Positions 18,213 to 27,123 of a stretch of 64,000 nucleotides of DNA are shown here, piece after piece (within the stretch, counting starts at the first letter, position 1; each line of letters starts with the position of its first letter). The translations under genes were made by a program, and so were the position numbers. The DNA is from Desulfurococcaceae archaeon (GTDB lineage: Archaea > Thermoproteota > Thermoprotei_A > Sulfolobales > Desulfurococcaceae), in NCBI GenBank assembly GCA_028275705.1, contig JAPWUD010000003.1, positions 27,383 to 91,382 of the forward strand. The letters run 5' to 3'. The notes under the pieces are model-generated. The model had not been told where the DNA came from. It worked only from the letters and a program-made list of their open reading frames with translations, and searched no databases.

Positions 18213-18576
18213 TCCTTAATTTCCTAATGTAATTTCTGATTTCACCACGCCACATTAAAGCAAGGAGTATTATTGCTAACTGCCCGATGTCTGGGTAGAA
18301 TACACTGTACTCACCTAGGGATTCAATTATTATTAATGGATATATTGAGACTTGGTAGAAGGCTCTACAATTAATTGCAGATAAGTACACTAGGTAGAGG
18401 TACACGTAGTGGAATACCGCGATGAATACTAGTATGTATGATAAAGCAATCTTACTGGTTCTCCTTAATTCAAATAATGCATAGATAGCGGCACCCGTGA
18501 TGATCAATAGGGATATGTAAATTGATAAACTGTATGCAGCATCTCCTATATTGCACATAATGCTCAATAAGCACAC
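18145..18576 (-). CDS. Hypothetical four-span membrane protein
   Basis: The 143-residue frame contains about four hydrophobic segments (roughly residues 13-32, 42-68, 75-88 and 92-108) and a basic/hydrophilic C-terminus from residue 109. I do not recognise the family. Its 3' end overlaps sfsA by 68 nt in another frame, so the two genes are probably co-transcribed. The long, hydrophobically patterned frame makes coding plausible, but no homology is claimed. Confidence 0.55.
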   Translation of the reverse strand: MCLLSIMCNIGDAAYSLSIYISLLIITGAAIYALFELRRTSKIALSYILVFIAVFHYVYLYLVYLSAINCRAFYQVSIYPLIIIESLGEYSVFYPDIGQLAIILLALMWRGEIRNYIRKLRIERIEPSTHTPTTPDHRVQDYS

Positions 18577-18609
18577 CTCACCTCGAATCTAGTATTAGAC
18601 AGTATGCAA

Positions 18610-21600
18610 TCACTGGTTTTTAATAAGCTCACTTAACAATAAGTAGGAGATGTAGAGTGTTCTCGCCTTATACTCTAAATACTTCATAATAAACTCCCGC
18701 TCTCTATCGAGAAGCCTCTTATACTCTCTCACTTTTCTAAATACATCGATGACTCCAGCTGGATTTATAGATTCCCCAGCGTCTATTAGTGAAGCCAATT
18801 CCTCAGCGCTAATAGCCTCTAAACCAGTTTTACTCAGCAACTCAGACACGTCTAAAACCCCCTCGCCACTGGATAAATGGGATGCGAGGCGTCTAAGGTT
18901 TGACTGCTTCAACTGCATTAAAACAGGGTTTTTGGCTTCAAGTATTAATCTATATTCTTCATAGTAAACTCTATCCAGTATGGAGTTCTCTATCTCAAGT
19001 AGTGGTTGAGGCGGCTTAATTAGTGGTAGTGGTGGGTATAGCTCAACTGCTCCATAAAACTTTTCACCGTCGTAGAATCCATGCCCCGTGAGTAGTGTTG
19101 GTGTTAGAGATTCTTCGTCGAGTACTTCGCTTATAATAACGTATGCTAGTAGTTTGAGGCCCGGGCTTGGGCGGGGTATTAGTAACTCTCTCCCGTGTAT
19201 TACGGCTTTTAGTTTGTCCCTTGAGAGTATATAGTCTACTACTCTAATTGCTTGTTCCCTCACAAGATCCCAGTTGAACTCTATTGTTACGAGGGTTGAG
19301 TAGGCGATATCATCTATCTCGGAAATCATTATCCTATCGAGATCGCCTGGTTCATGTCTCCTTACAGCATCTCTTACTTTTAACCAGTCAAGCTTCTCAA
19401 TTAACCCAGCTGATTCAGGCTCGTGTAGAGCAAAGTACTTGTACTCTCCAATCTTCACTACATCATATAGTATAACGTGTAGTGGTATTCCAAAATACCT
19501 TCTCAACAATATTACTATGTATGATAGCGCAAGGCGGATTAAATCAGCATTCTCCCTCGGGTCTAGTGGGTACACGTAGCCATAAGTGTAGTCTCTATAC
19601 TCACCACCAGTGGGCATTGGTACGTAAATAGTCTTCTTATCATAGTACACCATTGGCTCTCCCTTGACAACAATGTATTTAGGCCTCTCTGATCTAATGG
19701 TCCAAATACACCTCTCAGGTATCTTAATGTACTTTCCAAAACCGCTCCTAGGAGTATACACCACGCAGAGCTCTTCACTAGTGATCCTCCCCGTTAGTAA
19801 GTCCCTTATAATACTGGGTGATTCACCCCACTTCAACTTAGTGAATCTATATTCTTCAAGAGCCTCGGCTAGTGCATCATCGACTTTGAAGTCAATGTCC
19901 CTAATACTCTTCTCTATCACGCTCCTAACAATCCTAGTGGATTTACCATAGTTGAGTGAAACTACTAGTGCCTCCTCTCCATAGTCAATGTTGCCTGGTT
20001 GAAACCTCTCAACTAAGTCAACGTGTCCAATCGGCTCTAGCGGTATTAACTTATTGTTTTTCTCAAGGTACCTCTTAATACCATATGGTGGTGCATACTC
20101 ATAGAAGTTTAATCTATCAAATACCTCCCTAAGCTTCCTCTCATTTACCCCACCGTCTTCTCTTAAAACCCCTGTTGATCTAAGTGCTTCAACCTCCCTT
20201 GAATTCAACTCTCCTTTAAACCATGGAGAAACAAGCTTCAAAACCCCGGTGAATAAGTATATGTAAAGGTTATCAGGGTTTACAATAGTTTTCTCTAATC
20301 CAAGACCAAGCCACTCCCTAAATACATCTACTCCACTACTAAGTAGCTCTCTATCCCACCTAGAGTAGGGGATTATAACTGACTCGGAGAAACCTAAATC
20401 TCTACGCCTACCCTTTCTACCCTCCCGCTGGTGGAATTCACGAACGCTCTCGGGTAGACCCAAGTGAACAACTCTTGCGACTAACCCGATATCTATACCC
20501 TGCGATAGTGTGCGTGGTGATACGATCACCTTAATTAACCCACTCCTAGCTTTCTCCTCTATATCCTCTCTTGTCTTTTTCGGTACAAGGTGGTGGTGCG
20601 GCGCGATCGGCGCATCTTCCCCGTACTTCTGCTTTATTGACTTAACTAGTTCCTCAGCTGAGTTAATGCTCCTAGTGAAGACTAGTGTTACGTATTGATC
20701 GTTGAGGTACTCTGCAATGATCTCTGCTGGGTCTAGGCTAATGCTTGGGACGCTGTAACCTAAGCTCTCAAGGATTGAGACTACTCTGTAGGCATTCTTT
20801 TTGAACTCTTCATACTCCTCAATAGTCTTCGTCAACGTGTTTAACTCTGGGTGTTTCACCAGTATACTACTCCACTGTTCTCTAATACTCCTCCAAATGT
20901 ACTCTAAATTCTTCCCGAGCACTATGTATGTTTTGTTTTCAACTCTGAATGGTTCTCCCGTTATAGCTATACAATCTCTACTTGTTGTTTTAGATAGGTA
21001 GTTGCATAGGTCTTCGGGGTTTGAAATACCCGCTGATAGTATGGCCACCTGTAGCTTTCTATCACTGATTTTAGCCAATACGTCAATAATGGCCATTAAG
21101 AGTGCGAGGCTCCTCGGGCTATAGAAGTCTAGTTCATCTATAACGAGGAGGTTTAACTTAGTGTAGAATGGAGCTAAGATGCCTCCATGTTTAATCATGT
21201 GTTTCTTTAAATCGTGGAGTAGGAAGGCGGGGTTTGTTATTACAAGGTTTGATGTCGCTATATATGAGCGTAGAGATCCGAGCCCCTTCTCTTTAACATA
21301 CTCCTCCTTCCTAACACTATCTATTTGAACAGGTGTTTTACCAATTAAACCCATATATCTAACTATGCGTTTAACCTGGTCATTTGCAAGTGCGAGTGTT
21401 GGGTATAAGGCAACCACGTAGAAATCTCCACTACTCTTCAACTCGTCGAGGACGTATAGAACCCAAGCCTCTGTCTTACCACTCCCAGTACCAGCTCGTA
21501 GAACTATATTAAACCCCTTCTTCAACGCACTGTACGCCTCATACTGGTGTAGATATAGGCGTTCACCTCCAAGCTCGATTCCCGAGAACTCTGGCACTAT

Positions 21601-21708
21601 ATCGCGGAACCTCATATCAGAGTAACTTGGCTCACTAGAAGGCTCAGCAAACTCTGTGAAACTATAACCCCTACTAGACAATACAATACCACTAGATACT
21701 CTAGGCAT
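18610..21708 (-). CDS. Large superfamily 2 DEAD/DEAH-box helicase
   Basis: A 1032-residue ATPase with RecA-like domain 1 (GTGSGKT at 73-79, DELD at 191-194, SAG motif III) and domain 2 carrying SPRTLSQGID (motif V) and HQREGRKGRR (motif VI). A C-terminal region of about 550 residues lacks recognisable motifs. The layout resembles Lhr/Hrq1-like or SftH archaeal helicases more than Hel308, but I cannot assign a subfamily. It probably acts in DNA repair or RNA remodelling (inference). It is monocistronic or cotranscribed with the downstream membrane-protein/sfsA pair, whose first gene starts 34 bp after its stop. Confidence 0.85.
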   Translation of the reverse strand: MPRVSSGIVLSSRGYSFTEFAEPSSEPSYSDMRFRDIVPEFSGIELGGERLYLHQYEAYSALKKGFNIVLRAGTGSGKTEAWVLYVLDELKSSGDFYVVALYPTLALANDQVKRIVRYMGLIGKTPVQIDSVRKEEYVKEKGLGSLRSYIATSNLVITNPAFLLHDLKKHMIKHGGILAPFYTKLNLLVIDELDFYSPRSLALLMAIIDVLAKISDRKLQVAILSAGISNPEDLCNYLSKTTSRDCIAITGEPFRVENKTYIVLGKNLEYIWRSIREQWSSILVKHPELNTLTKTIEEYEEFKKNAYRVVSILESLGYSVPSISLDPAEIIAEYLNDQYVTLVFTRSINSAEELVKSIKQKYGEDAPIAPHHHLVPKKTREDIEEKARSGLIKVIVSPRTLSQGIDIGLVARVVHLGLPESVREFHQREGRKGRRRDLGFSESVIIPYSRWDRELLSSGVDVFREWLGLGLEKTIVNPDNLYIYLFTGVLKLVSPWFKGELNSREVEALRSTGVLREDGGVNERKLREVFDRLNFYEYAPPYGIKRYLEKNNKLIPLEPIGHVDLVERFQPGNIDYGEEALVVSLNYGKSTRIVRSVIEKSIRDIDFKVDDALAEALEEYRFTKLKWGESPSIIRDLLTGRITSEELCVVYTPRSGFGKYIKIPERCIWTIRSERPKYIVVKGEPMVYYDKKTIYVPMPTGGEYRDYTYGYVYPLDPRENADLIRLALSYIVILLRRYFGIPLHVILYDVVKIGEYKYFALHEPESAGLIEKLDWLKVRDAVRRHEPGDLDRIMISEIDDIAYSTLVTIEFNWDLVREQAIRVVDYILSRDKLKAVIHGRELLIPRPSPGLKLLAYVIISEVLDEESLTPTLLTGHGFYDGEKFYGAVELYPPLPLIKPPQPLLEIENSILDRVYYEEYRLILEAKNPVLMQLKQSNLRRLASHLSSGEGVLDVSELLSKTGLEAISAEELASLIDAGESINPAGVIDVFRKVREYKRLLDREREFIMKYLEYKARTLYISYLLLSELIKNQ

Positions 21709-22054
21709 TTACTAATCAATCCCTACTAGTACTCTAAATTAATCTTATACGAGCCCAAATTATATTTGAATTCAAGCACTGTAGAGTGTCCAGCTCAAAT
21801 TAATTAACCAAGTGTCTCCTACTTCTACACAACAGAATAGCGGAGCACTGATGCACTAACACCTCACTGACCTCCTCCCCGCCCTAAAAGGCGATGCTTT
21901 CAGTTGTAAACCATGCGCCAATTGGATACCGCTGAACCCCGCACCTCAACGCACATTCTATGCACAGGCAATATTGTTATCAGCGTAATAGTAGTGCGTG
22001 GATAATAGTATTTCCTGCGTAAGTGGGATTATAGATAAATTAATGAAGAAGACG
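21709..22054. other. Gene-free intergenic stretch containing a 43-bp element remnant
   Basis: These 346 bp lie between the divergent helicase promoter and tRNA-Arg(CCT). Apart from the 43-bp fused-end element at 21867-21909, I see no gene, strong hairpin or repeat. Confidence 0.5.
21867..21909 (-). mobile_element. 43-bp fused-end IS200/IS605-type mini-element (copy E)
   Basis: On the minus strand it begins TTACAACTGAAAGC, forms one GC hairpin (TCGCC/GGCGG-type) and ends GGGGAGGAGGTCAG. These are the left and right ends of the 265-bp family copies joined without an interior. It matches the copy at 39114 at 40 of 43 positions with no gap. Confidence 0.7.
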
Positions 22055-22143
22055 CGGGCCCGCCGGGATTTGAACCCGGGTCCTCCGGCTTTCCACGCGG
22101 GGCTTAGGAGGCCGGCGCCCTCTCCTGGCTAGGCGACGGGCCC
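22055..22143 (-). tRNA. tRNA-Arg(CCT) with intron
   Basis: Same body as the other two Arg tRNAs of the window: acceptor GGGCCCG/CGGGCCC, discriminator G. Anticodon stem CCGGC/GCCGG with loop CTCCTAA gives anticodon CCT. At 89 nt it holds a 14-nt intron after position 37, shorter than the 19 nt of the TCT copy. Confidence 0.93.
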
Positions 22144-22203
22144 TTTCTATCCCCTATTCTCTATGTGATTTATTCGGGGTATTTAAGTTGGTTTACTCTG
22201 GTT

Positions 22204-24291
22204 TTAATTAATAGTTAATAGTATATTTGCAATGTGGAATGCTAGCACTCCCAGGCTGTATGCAACTATTAGCATTAGTATTATTGATAGAATAGTGTAC
22301 TTCCAGCTCCTTGTTTCACCGTGTATGGTTGCCACGGTTGCTAAGCATGGTATATATAGTGATATGAATAGTGCTAGTGAGATAGCGGATGGTGTTGATA
22401 AACCAAGTGTTTTAAATGCCTCTATGGGGTCTGAAGCGCCTGTCGCTGTTACAATAGTGCTTAGTACGAGCTCTTTAGCTAGAAACCCCATAATTACAGC
22501 GTACATAGCGATCCAGGAGTATTCACCTGAGACTCCAAGAGGCCTCAGTATTATCGATAAACTCCTTGAAGCCGATGCAATAATGCTCTCAGAGGCGTTA
22601 TCAGTGTACATAAAGCCTAGTGATGTATGTTGGAGTAGCCACGAGGCAATACTAACAATGAGTATGACTGTACCCGCCTTGGTAATGAAGTGTTTTAAGT
22701 AATGCCATGTAAACCACCACACTACCTTTAAGTAAGGCTTGTGGACAGGGGGGATCTCTAGTAGTAACTCCACTTCCTCCCTCCGCTCGCTAGTGGTTAG
22801 TCTATGTATAATGTAGCTCAGGGTAAACACAATAATGAATGAAACCACGTAGATAAATGGTACTAGTAATGCACCTGCAAATCCACCTATAGCCGTAGCT
22901 ATAGCCAATAATACCACTAGGCGTGCTTGACATGGAATAAATGGAGTCAACAAAATTAGCTTTAACCTCTCAGAGCTACTTGGAACAGCACGCGTAGACA
23001 TAACACCGGGTACGTTACACCCCATCGAGATAGATAATGGTAGGAGTGCGTGGCCAGATAAACCAGCTTTATTTAGTAGTAAGTGTACTCCAATGGCTAA
23101 TCTAGGTAGTAGACCAGAGTCTTCTAGAGCTCCAAGAGCCATCATGACTATAAGTATTAGTGGTATAAATACAATAACTGATGCCACTCCGCCAAGCAAT
23201 CCATTAACTAAGAATAGTGTCCATGGCGACTCTCCAAGGGAGTTTACGATATAGTTGCTTAGTGCAGTAAACAACTTATCTATAATACCCGAAATTGAGT
23301 ACTCCCTTATGATCGAGGCTAACTCGGTATATCCAAGTTTATCAAGTATAGTTGTCAATGGAAACCCGGTGTTTACTATGAATACAGCTAGGAAGACTAC
23401 GAGTAGTATTCCAAGTGACAGTAGTGGTGCAGTGAATGGATTGTAGAATAATCTATACCAACTCTTCTCAATCTTTTTCAGAGGCGCTATGATTAAAGCG
23501 TCCTTTAAAATTTTCTCCCTTATAAAGCGCATTCTACTAATTGAGATAAAAGCAGCTAGGTCTTGCCCAATCCTCCTCTTAGCCTCCTCTCTCACCATAC
23601 ATAGCTCTGAGTAGACTCCACTCAATTGTCTTCTAGCCAATTCCTCTACTTCAACATCCCCTTCGAGGAACTTCAACGCTAGCCATCGAGGCGGATACTT
23701 ACTAGACAGTTGCCTACTCCCCGCGAAGAGCTCCTCTATTGCATTTATAAACGCCTCTAATTCACCATATTCAACCCTGAGAACTGGGGATTCTACACCA
23801 GCTTTCTCCACTATACTTGATAGTAATTGGTCAATACCATTACCTTTAATCGCGGAGACAGGGACTACGGGCACACCGAGCCTTTTACTTATTAAATCAT
23901 AGTTTACGTGAACCCCCCTACTGTGTGCTTCATCAACTTTTGTAACCGCGACAACAACTCTCCCAGTTAACTCAAGGATCTCTATGACTAAGTATAGTGT
24001 TCGCTCAAGTATAGTTGAATCAGCGAGAACAACTATTACGTCTGGGTTTTCCTCAGTTATAAACTTCCTAGTTATCCTCTCCTCGGGCGTTAAGTAGGAT
24101 AATCCATATATACCTGGGAGGTCAATAATCTTTATCTCACTATTATTATGCCTTATCACGGCCTCAGAGCGCTCAACAGTTGTTCCAGGCCAATTAGTAA
24201 CTATGGCGTTCCCCCTTGTTAATACATTGAATAAAGTTGACTTACCAACATTTGGCTGACCTACAAGCCCTACAATGATTTGCCTGCTCAA
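22204..24291 (-). CDS. feoB: Ferrous iron transporter FeoB
   Basis: Membrane permease with a fused N-terminal G protein. GLVGQPNVGKSTLF (about 8-21) is the P-loop; DLPGIYGL and TKVDE are G3/G4. A helical linker (about 180-290) leads to a membrane domain from about residue 290 with paired Gate motifs, including GCNVPGV and PFIPCQAR. The 695-residue length is normal. The TTG start overlaps the feoA stop (TTGA), so the two are translationally coupled. Confidence 0.96.
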   Translation of the reverse strand: MSRQIIVGLVGQPNVGKSTLFNVLTRGNAIVTNWPGTTVERSEAVIRHNNSEIKIIDLPGIYGLSYLTPEERITRKFITEENPDVIVVLADSTILERTLYLVIEILELTGRVVVAVTKVDEAHSRGVHVNYDLISKRLGVPVVPVSAIKGNGIDQLLSSIVEKAGVESPVLRVEYGELEAFINAIEELFAGSRQLSSKYPPRWLALKFLEGDVEVEELARRQLSGVYSELCMVREEAKRRIGQDLAAFISISRMRFIREKILKDALIIAPLKKIEKSWYRLFYNPFTAPLLSLGILLVVFLAVFIVNTGFPLTTILDKLGYTELASIIREYSISGIIDKLFTALSNYIVNSLGESPWTLFLVNGLLGGVASVIVFIPLILIVMMALGALEDSGLLPRLAIGVHLLLNKAGLSGHALLPLSISMGCNVPGVMSTRAVPSSSERLKLILLTPFIPCQARLVVLLAIATAIGGFAGALLVPFIYVVSFIIVFTLSYIIHRLTTSERREEVELLLEIPPVHKPYLKVVWWFTWHYLKHFITKAGTVILIVSIASWLLQHTSLGFMYTDNASESIIASASRSLSIILRPLGVSGEYSWIAMYAVIMGFLAKELVLSTIVTATGASDPIEAFKTLGLSTPSAISLALFISLYIPCLATVATIHGETRSWKYTILSIILMLIVAYSLGVLAFHIANILLTIN

Positions 24292-24521
24292 CCCTGAGTC
24301 ACCTTTACCACTATCCTCCTAGCAATACCCCTTCCAAGAGATACTTCAACATCGCCAATTCTAACTACAATAGGCCCCACTCCTCTATTGAATACTACCT
24401 TCACCTGCGATCCCGGTAGAATCCCCATTTGATATAATCTACGCACCCACCCTCCACCCCTGATCTCCAATACCGTCACTACACTTCCCTCTCGTGTTAA
24501 ATCAAGGGTAGTGGTCTCCAT
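24288..24521 (-). CDS. feoA: FeoA, SH3-like iron transport accessory protein
   Basis: A small (77-79 residue) SH3-like beta-barrel protein with RRLYQMGILPGSQVKVV and IARRIVVK, typical of FeoA, which is thought to modulate FeoB. ATG at 24521 is favoured over the in-frame GTG at 24527 because GGGTGAGG precedes it. It is the first gene of the operon, with a promoter and palindromic operator immediately upstream. Confidence 0.93.
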   Translation of the reverse strand: METTTLDLTREGSVVTVLEIRGGGWVRRLYQMGILPGSQVKVVFNRGVGPIVVRIGDVEVSLGRGIARRIVVKVTQG

Positions 24522-24544
24522 AAGCACCTCACCCGGTTAATAAA

Positions 24545-24560
24545 TTTAGACATATCTAAA
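24545..24560 (-). promoter_or_regulatory. Candidate metal-repressor operator upstream of feoA
   Basis: A perfect palindrome TTTAGA-CATA-TCTAAA lies directly downstream of a TATA box (minus-strand TTTATAAG, 24561-24568) and before the feoA start. A bound repressor would cover the transcription start. The neighbouring DtxR-family gene makes this the obvious site for iron-dependent repression (inference). Confidence 0.6.
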
Positions 24561-24606
24561 CTTATAAACCCTGCAACTTAATGAATAATAGCAGTGTACT
24601 TGGCTA

Positions 24607-25257
24607 TTAGCGAACTGCACATTCAACCATAATTAATCTAGCTATTCTCCTGGGTACTTCAACTTCTACTCCTCTATTTAAAGAGATCTTTATAGAGCTA
24701 CTGGTTTTAGATACAACAACTACTCCCACTCCAACCCTAATTGAGTATCGGCTAGTAAACTCTAAGAGTATTGAGAGCTCACCTAGAAGTCTCTTAACTA
24801 TGCACTCCTCTCCCTCGTTAACCTCGGTTAGTCTAATTGTATCGTATGTAACTGTATACCCTGGTATTGGGTTTCCATGTGGACATGTAGTTGGATAACC
24901 AAGATAACTGTGTATTTTACTTATTAACTCGTCTGGCAAGTGCTCGAGGTAGTGTGCGTAGTAGTGCGACTCAAGGTCGTTTAACCCCAGTGTTTTTACT
25001 AGGAATTGTTCTGCGATTCTGTGTTTTCTAATAACTTTTTCCGCTATTTCTCTCCCAGTCTCGGTTAAGTCAACATAGTGGTATTTCACCCGCTTCACGA
25101 GGCTTTGTTTTTCAAGTTTCTCGAGTATCTTGGAGGTAGTGGCATATGACACATGGAGCTCTCTAGCTATATCCACTACTCTAACTACTCCAAGGGCTTC
25201 TCTAATTCTATAAATAGTCGTCAAGTAGTCTTCCATTCTAGCAGATAATAGATGCAT
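24607..25257 (-). CDS. DtxR/MntR-family metal-dependent transcriptional repressor
   Basis: The 216-residue protein has an N-terminal winged helix (about 8-65, DIARELHVSYATTSKILEKL as recognition unit), a dimerisation/metal domain with HRIAEQFLV, YAHYLEHLPD and CPHGNPIPG, and a C-terminal FeoA/SH3-like domain. It lies upstream of feoAB on the same strand and probably represses iron uptake when Fe2+ is replete. Mn specificity cannot be excluded. Confidence 0.93.
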   Translation of the reverse strand: MHLLSARMEDYLTTIYRIREALGVVRVVDIARELHVSYATTSKILEKLEKQSLVKRVKYHYVDLTETGREIAEKVIRKHRIAEQFLVKTLGLNDLESHYYAHYLEHLPDELISKIHSYLGYPTTCPHGNPIPGYTVTYDTIRLTEVNEGEECIVKRLLGELSILLEFTSRYSIRVGVGVVVVSKTSSSIKISLNRGVEVEVPRRIARLIMVECAVR

Positions 25258-25340
25258 AAAGCATCTCTCTAAAAGCTACGTAAACTACTCTAATCAAGGA
25301 TATTTAAACCTAGTACTTATTCATAAACAAGGTGCTTACC

Positions 25341-25547
25341 ATGCCAAAGGAGATTACGAGTAGAGAAGAGTTCATTAAGATAACTGAGAGAGCAGTAGAG
25401 TGTAGAGTAGTGAAGAACGAGAAGGAGGGTGTAGCAAAGGTAAAGGCGCGCACTCCAAGATACCTCTATACAATAAAAATCCCGATAAGCGAACTAGATG
25501 AATTCCTCAAGCAATTAAAGTGCCAGAACATCAAGTACATAGAGTAA
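25341..25547 (+). CDS. rpl38e: Ribosomal protein L38e
   Basis: A 68-residue protein found in eukaryotes and part of the Crenarchaeota. It reads MPKEITSREEFIKI, with RTPRYLYTIKI and a KQLKCQNIKYIE C-terminus. ATG at 25341 is chosen with GGTG at 25331-25334. The gene stands alone, divergent from the dtxR gene and convergent with tRNA-Cys. Confidence 0.92.
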   Translation: MPKEITSREEFIKITERAVECRVVKNEKEGVAKVKARTPRYLYTIKIPISELDEFLKQLKCQNIKYIE

Positions 25548-25556
25548 ATCACAAAG

Positions 25557-25658
25557 AGCCGGGGGCGGGATTCGAACCCGCGGTATAGCGGGTATCTGAG
25601 CCCCTGCTTAACTCAAAGCCCTGCAGCCCGCCGCCTTAGGCCGCTCGGCCACCCCGGC
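25557..25658 (-). tRNA. tRNA-Cys(GCA) with intron
   Basis: Acceptor GCCGGGG/CCCCGGC with discriminator U, as in known archaeal tRNA-Cys. Anticodon stem GCGGG/CCCGC and loop CTGCAGA give anticodon GCA after removing 27 nt following position 37. The 102-nt gene reduces to 75 nt. Its length initially suggests a Leu/Ser type II tRNA, but the extra bases are intron rather than variable arm. Confidence 0.85.
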
Positions 25659-25752
25659 TTCCCAGTATAGATTCTTCTGAGACACTCTTATAAAGCTAAC
25701 CTAGAAGAGGTGTGTTATGGTGGAGAAAAATTGTTTCTATGGATTTTTCAAT

Positions 25753-26790
25753 TTACTTAATGTCTATTTCCGTGGTTTTAGCGATCTTGATGTTTAAAAC
25801 GGATTCTGCTATTCCATTGGAGTATCTAGCTATTCTCTTAATACTATCTAGTATTAGTGTAGCTACTACTTTCTCCTTCACGTCTATTGGTGACGTAACT
25901 ACAGTGTTGTATAGTGCATCCTCTATGTTGTTCACGTGTATTTTTACCTCGTTAATTACTTCCTCGGCCTCCCTCCTACTAAGTGTGTATAGTGCATTCA
26001 TTGCTTTATTAAATAACTCCGTGTCCTTCACAAGGTAGTCTAGGACTATTGAGCTCCCAGATTTAAACCCATCTGCAGCTAGAACTCTCTTCGCAATGTT
26101 CACCGCGTGGTCTGCTATTCTCTCGAGGTTTCTAGCTATTATGCGGTAGCTTAGTATCTCCGCGGTGCTTGTTATTCCAAGGTCGTGCTGTGTCTTGATA
26201 TCGAGTAGAGCTGTGGATAGCTCTCTGGCGATCATGTGGTGGAATCTATCTGCTTCATCATCTCTCTGTATTATACCGTGGGCTATGTTTAAATCACTTG
26301 TTTTAAGAAGCATTATGGAGTCTTGTAGCATGCTGTTAACTATTAAGTGTAGTCTCTTAATGGCGTTTATTAATGGAATTTCCTGTATGTTGAGTAAAAC
26401 CTTGAATGTTATAGTGTTATATGTCTCCTCGATTACTTCAATACCCGGGAGCTTTATTCTCGCTAGGTTTTTGACTTCACTAATGAATTTAGCTAGTTCA
26501 GGTATGTTCTTGTCGAATACTATGTTTATAATGCTGTACCCAGTTATATATGAGCCGAGAATACCTCGAAACACTTGTGCAACGTCAACGCCGGGGTATA
26601 CTTTTATATTTATCTTTAACTGCGTTGGCTCAACAACAGGCGGTATTAATACTAATTTATCACCATACCTCTCGATCACTACATAATCCCCGCTCTTTAA
26701 TTTAACTGCTTCAACCCACTCCTTGGGGAGAGTGATTATAAATGATGATGAACCAGTTCTCTGAACTCTACGTCTCTCTAATCCCGCCAT
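25753..26790 (-). CDS. phoU: PhoU-domain regulator with N-terminal AbrB/SpoVT DNA-binding domain
   Basis: The 345-residue protein begins with a swapped-hairpin AbrB domain (RRRVQRTGSSSFIITLPKEW, then SGDYVVIERYGDKLVLIP) and continues with PhoU-type helical bundles (about 125-330, with a DDEADRFHHMI motif and NLERIADHAVNIAK). It probably regulates phosphate uptake, but no pst or pit gene is visible nearby. A small inverted repeat overlaps its leader. Confidence 0.9.
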   Translation of the reverse strand: MAGLERRRVQRTGSSSFIITLPKEWVEAVKLKSGDYVVIERYGDKLVLIPPVVEPTQLKINIKVYPGVDVAQVFRGILGSYITGYSIINIVFDKNIPELAKFISEVKNLARIKLPGIEVIEETYNTITFKVLLNIQEIPLINAIKRLHLIVNSMLQDSIMLLKTSDLNIAHGIIQRDDEADRFHHMIARELSTALLDIKTQHDLGITSTAEILSYRIIARNLERIADHAVNIAKRVLAADGFKSGSSIVLDYLVKDTELFNKAMNALYTLSRREAEEVINEVKIHVNNIEDALYNTVVTSPIDVKEKVVATLILDSIKRIARYSNGIAESVLNIKIAKTTEIDIK

Positions 26791-26792
26791 TA

Positions 26793-26818
26793 GAGTTCAC
26801 CCACAAATATGTGAACAC
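26793..26818 (-). promoter_or_regulatory. Inverted repeat in the phoU leader
   Basis: GTTCAC (26795-26800) and GTGAAC (26811-26816) flank a 10-bp spacer just before the phoU start, near the expected transcription start below an ATACATAAAG TATA-like box. Part of one arm doubles as the GGGTGA ribosome binding site. It may be an autoregulatory operator or RNA hairpin; support is weak. Confidence 0.35.
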
Positions 26819-26980
26819 TCTTTATGTATTTTCTCTTAATAGCCTTATATATACCTACAATTTATTCACCTCCATAGATCCTTGCACAGTAAATAACAAA
26901 TTAGACAAGTAACTACACATACAATACTCAAAACACTGAACCCGCACTCTACACATGGATAAATAGGGTAGTGTTATTAA

Positions 26981-27068
26981 TGGGCCCGCGGGGATTTGAA
27001 CCCCGGACCTCCGCCTCTCCCAGCGGGGCTTGTAAGGGCGGCGTCCTACCAGGCTAGACGACGGGCCC
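26981..27068 (-). tRNA. tRNA-Val(TAC) with intron
   Basis: Acceptor GGGCCCG/CGGGCCC, discriminator A, T loop TTCAAAT. Anticodon stem CCGCC/GGCGG with loop CTTACAA gives anticodon TAC. A 14-nt intron after position 37 brings the gene to 88 nt (74 nt mature). Confidence 0.93.
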
Positions 27069-27123
27069 TACAATTTCTCCCACTAGATTTTACGATTATT
27101 ATAGGTTTTAAAAGCATTATTTT

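Noticed and set aside
25557..25658. tRNA-Leu or tRNA-Ser reading of the 102-nt tRNA
   Set aside because: The extra length is a 27-nt intron after position 37; anticodon GCA, U73 and the GCCGGGG acceptor fit tRNA-Cys.
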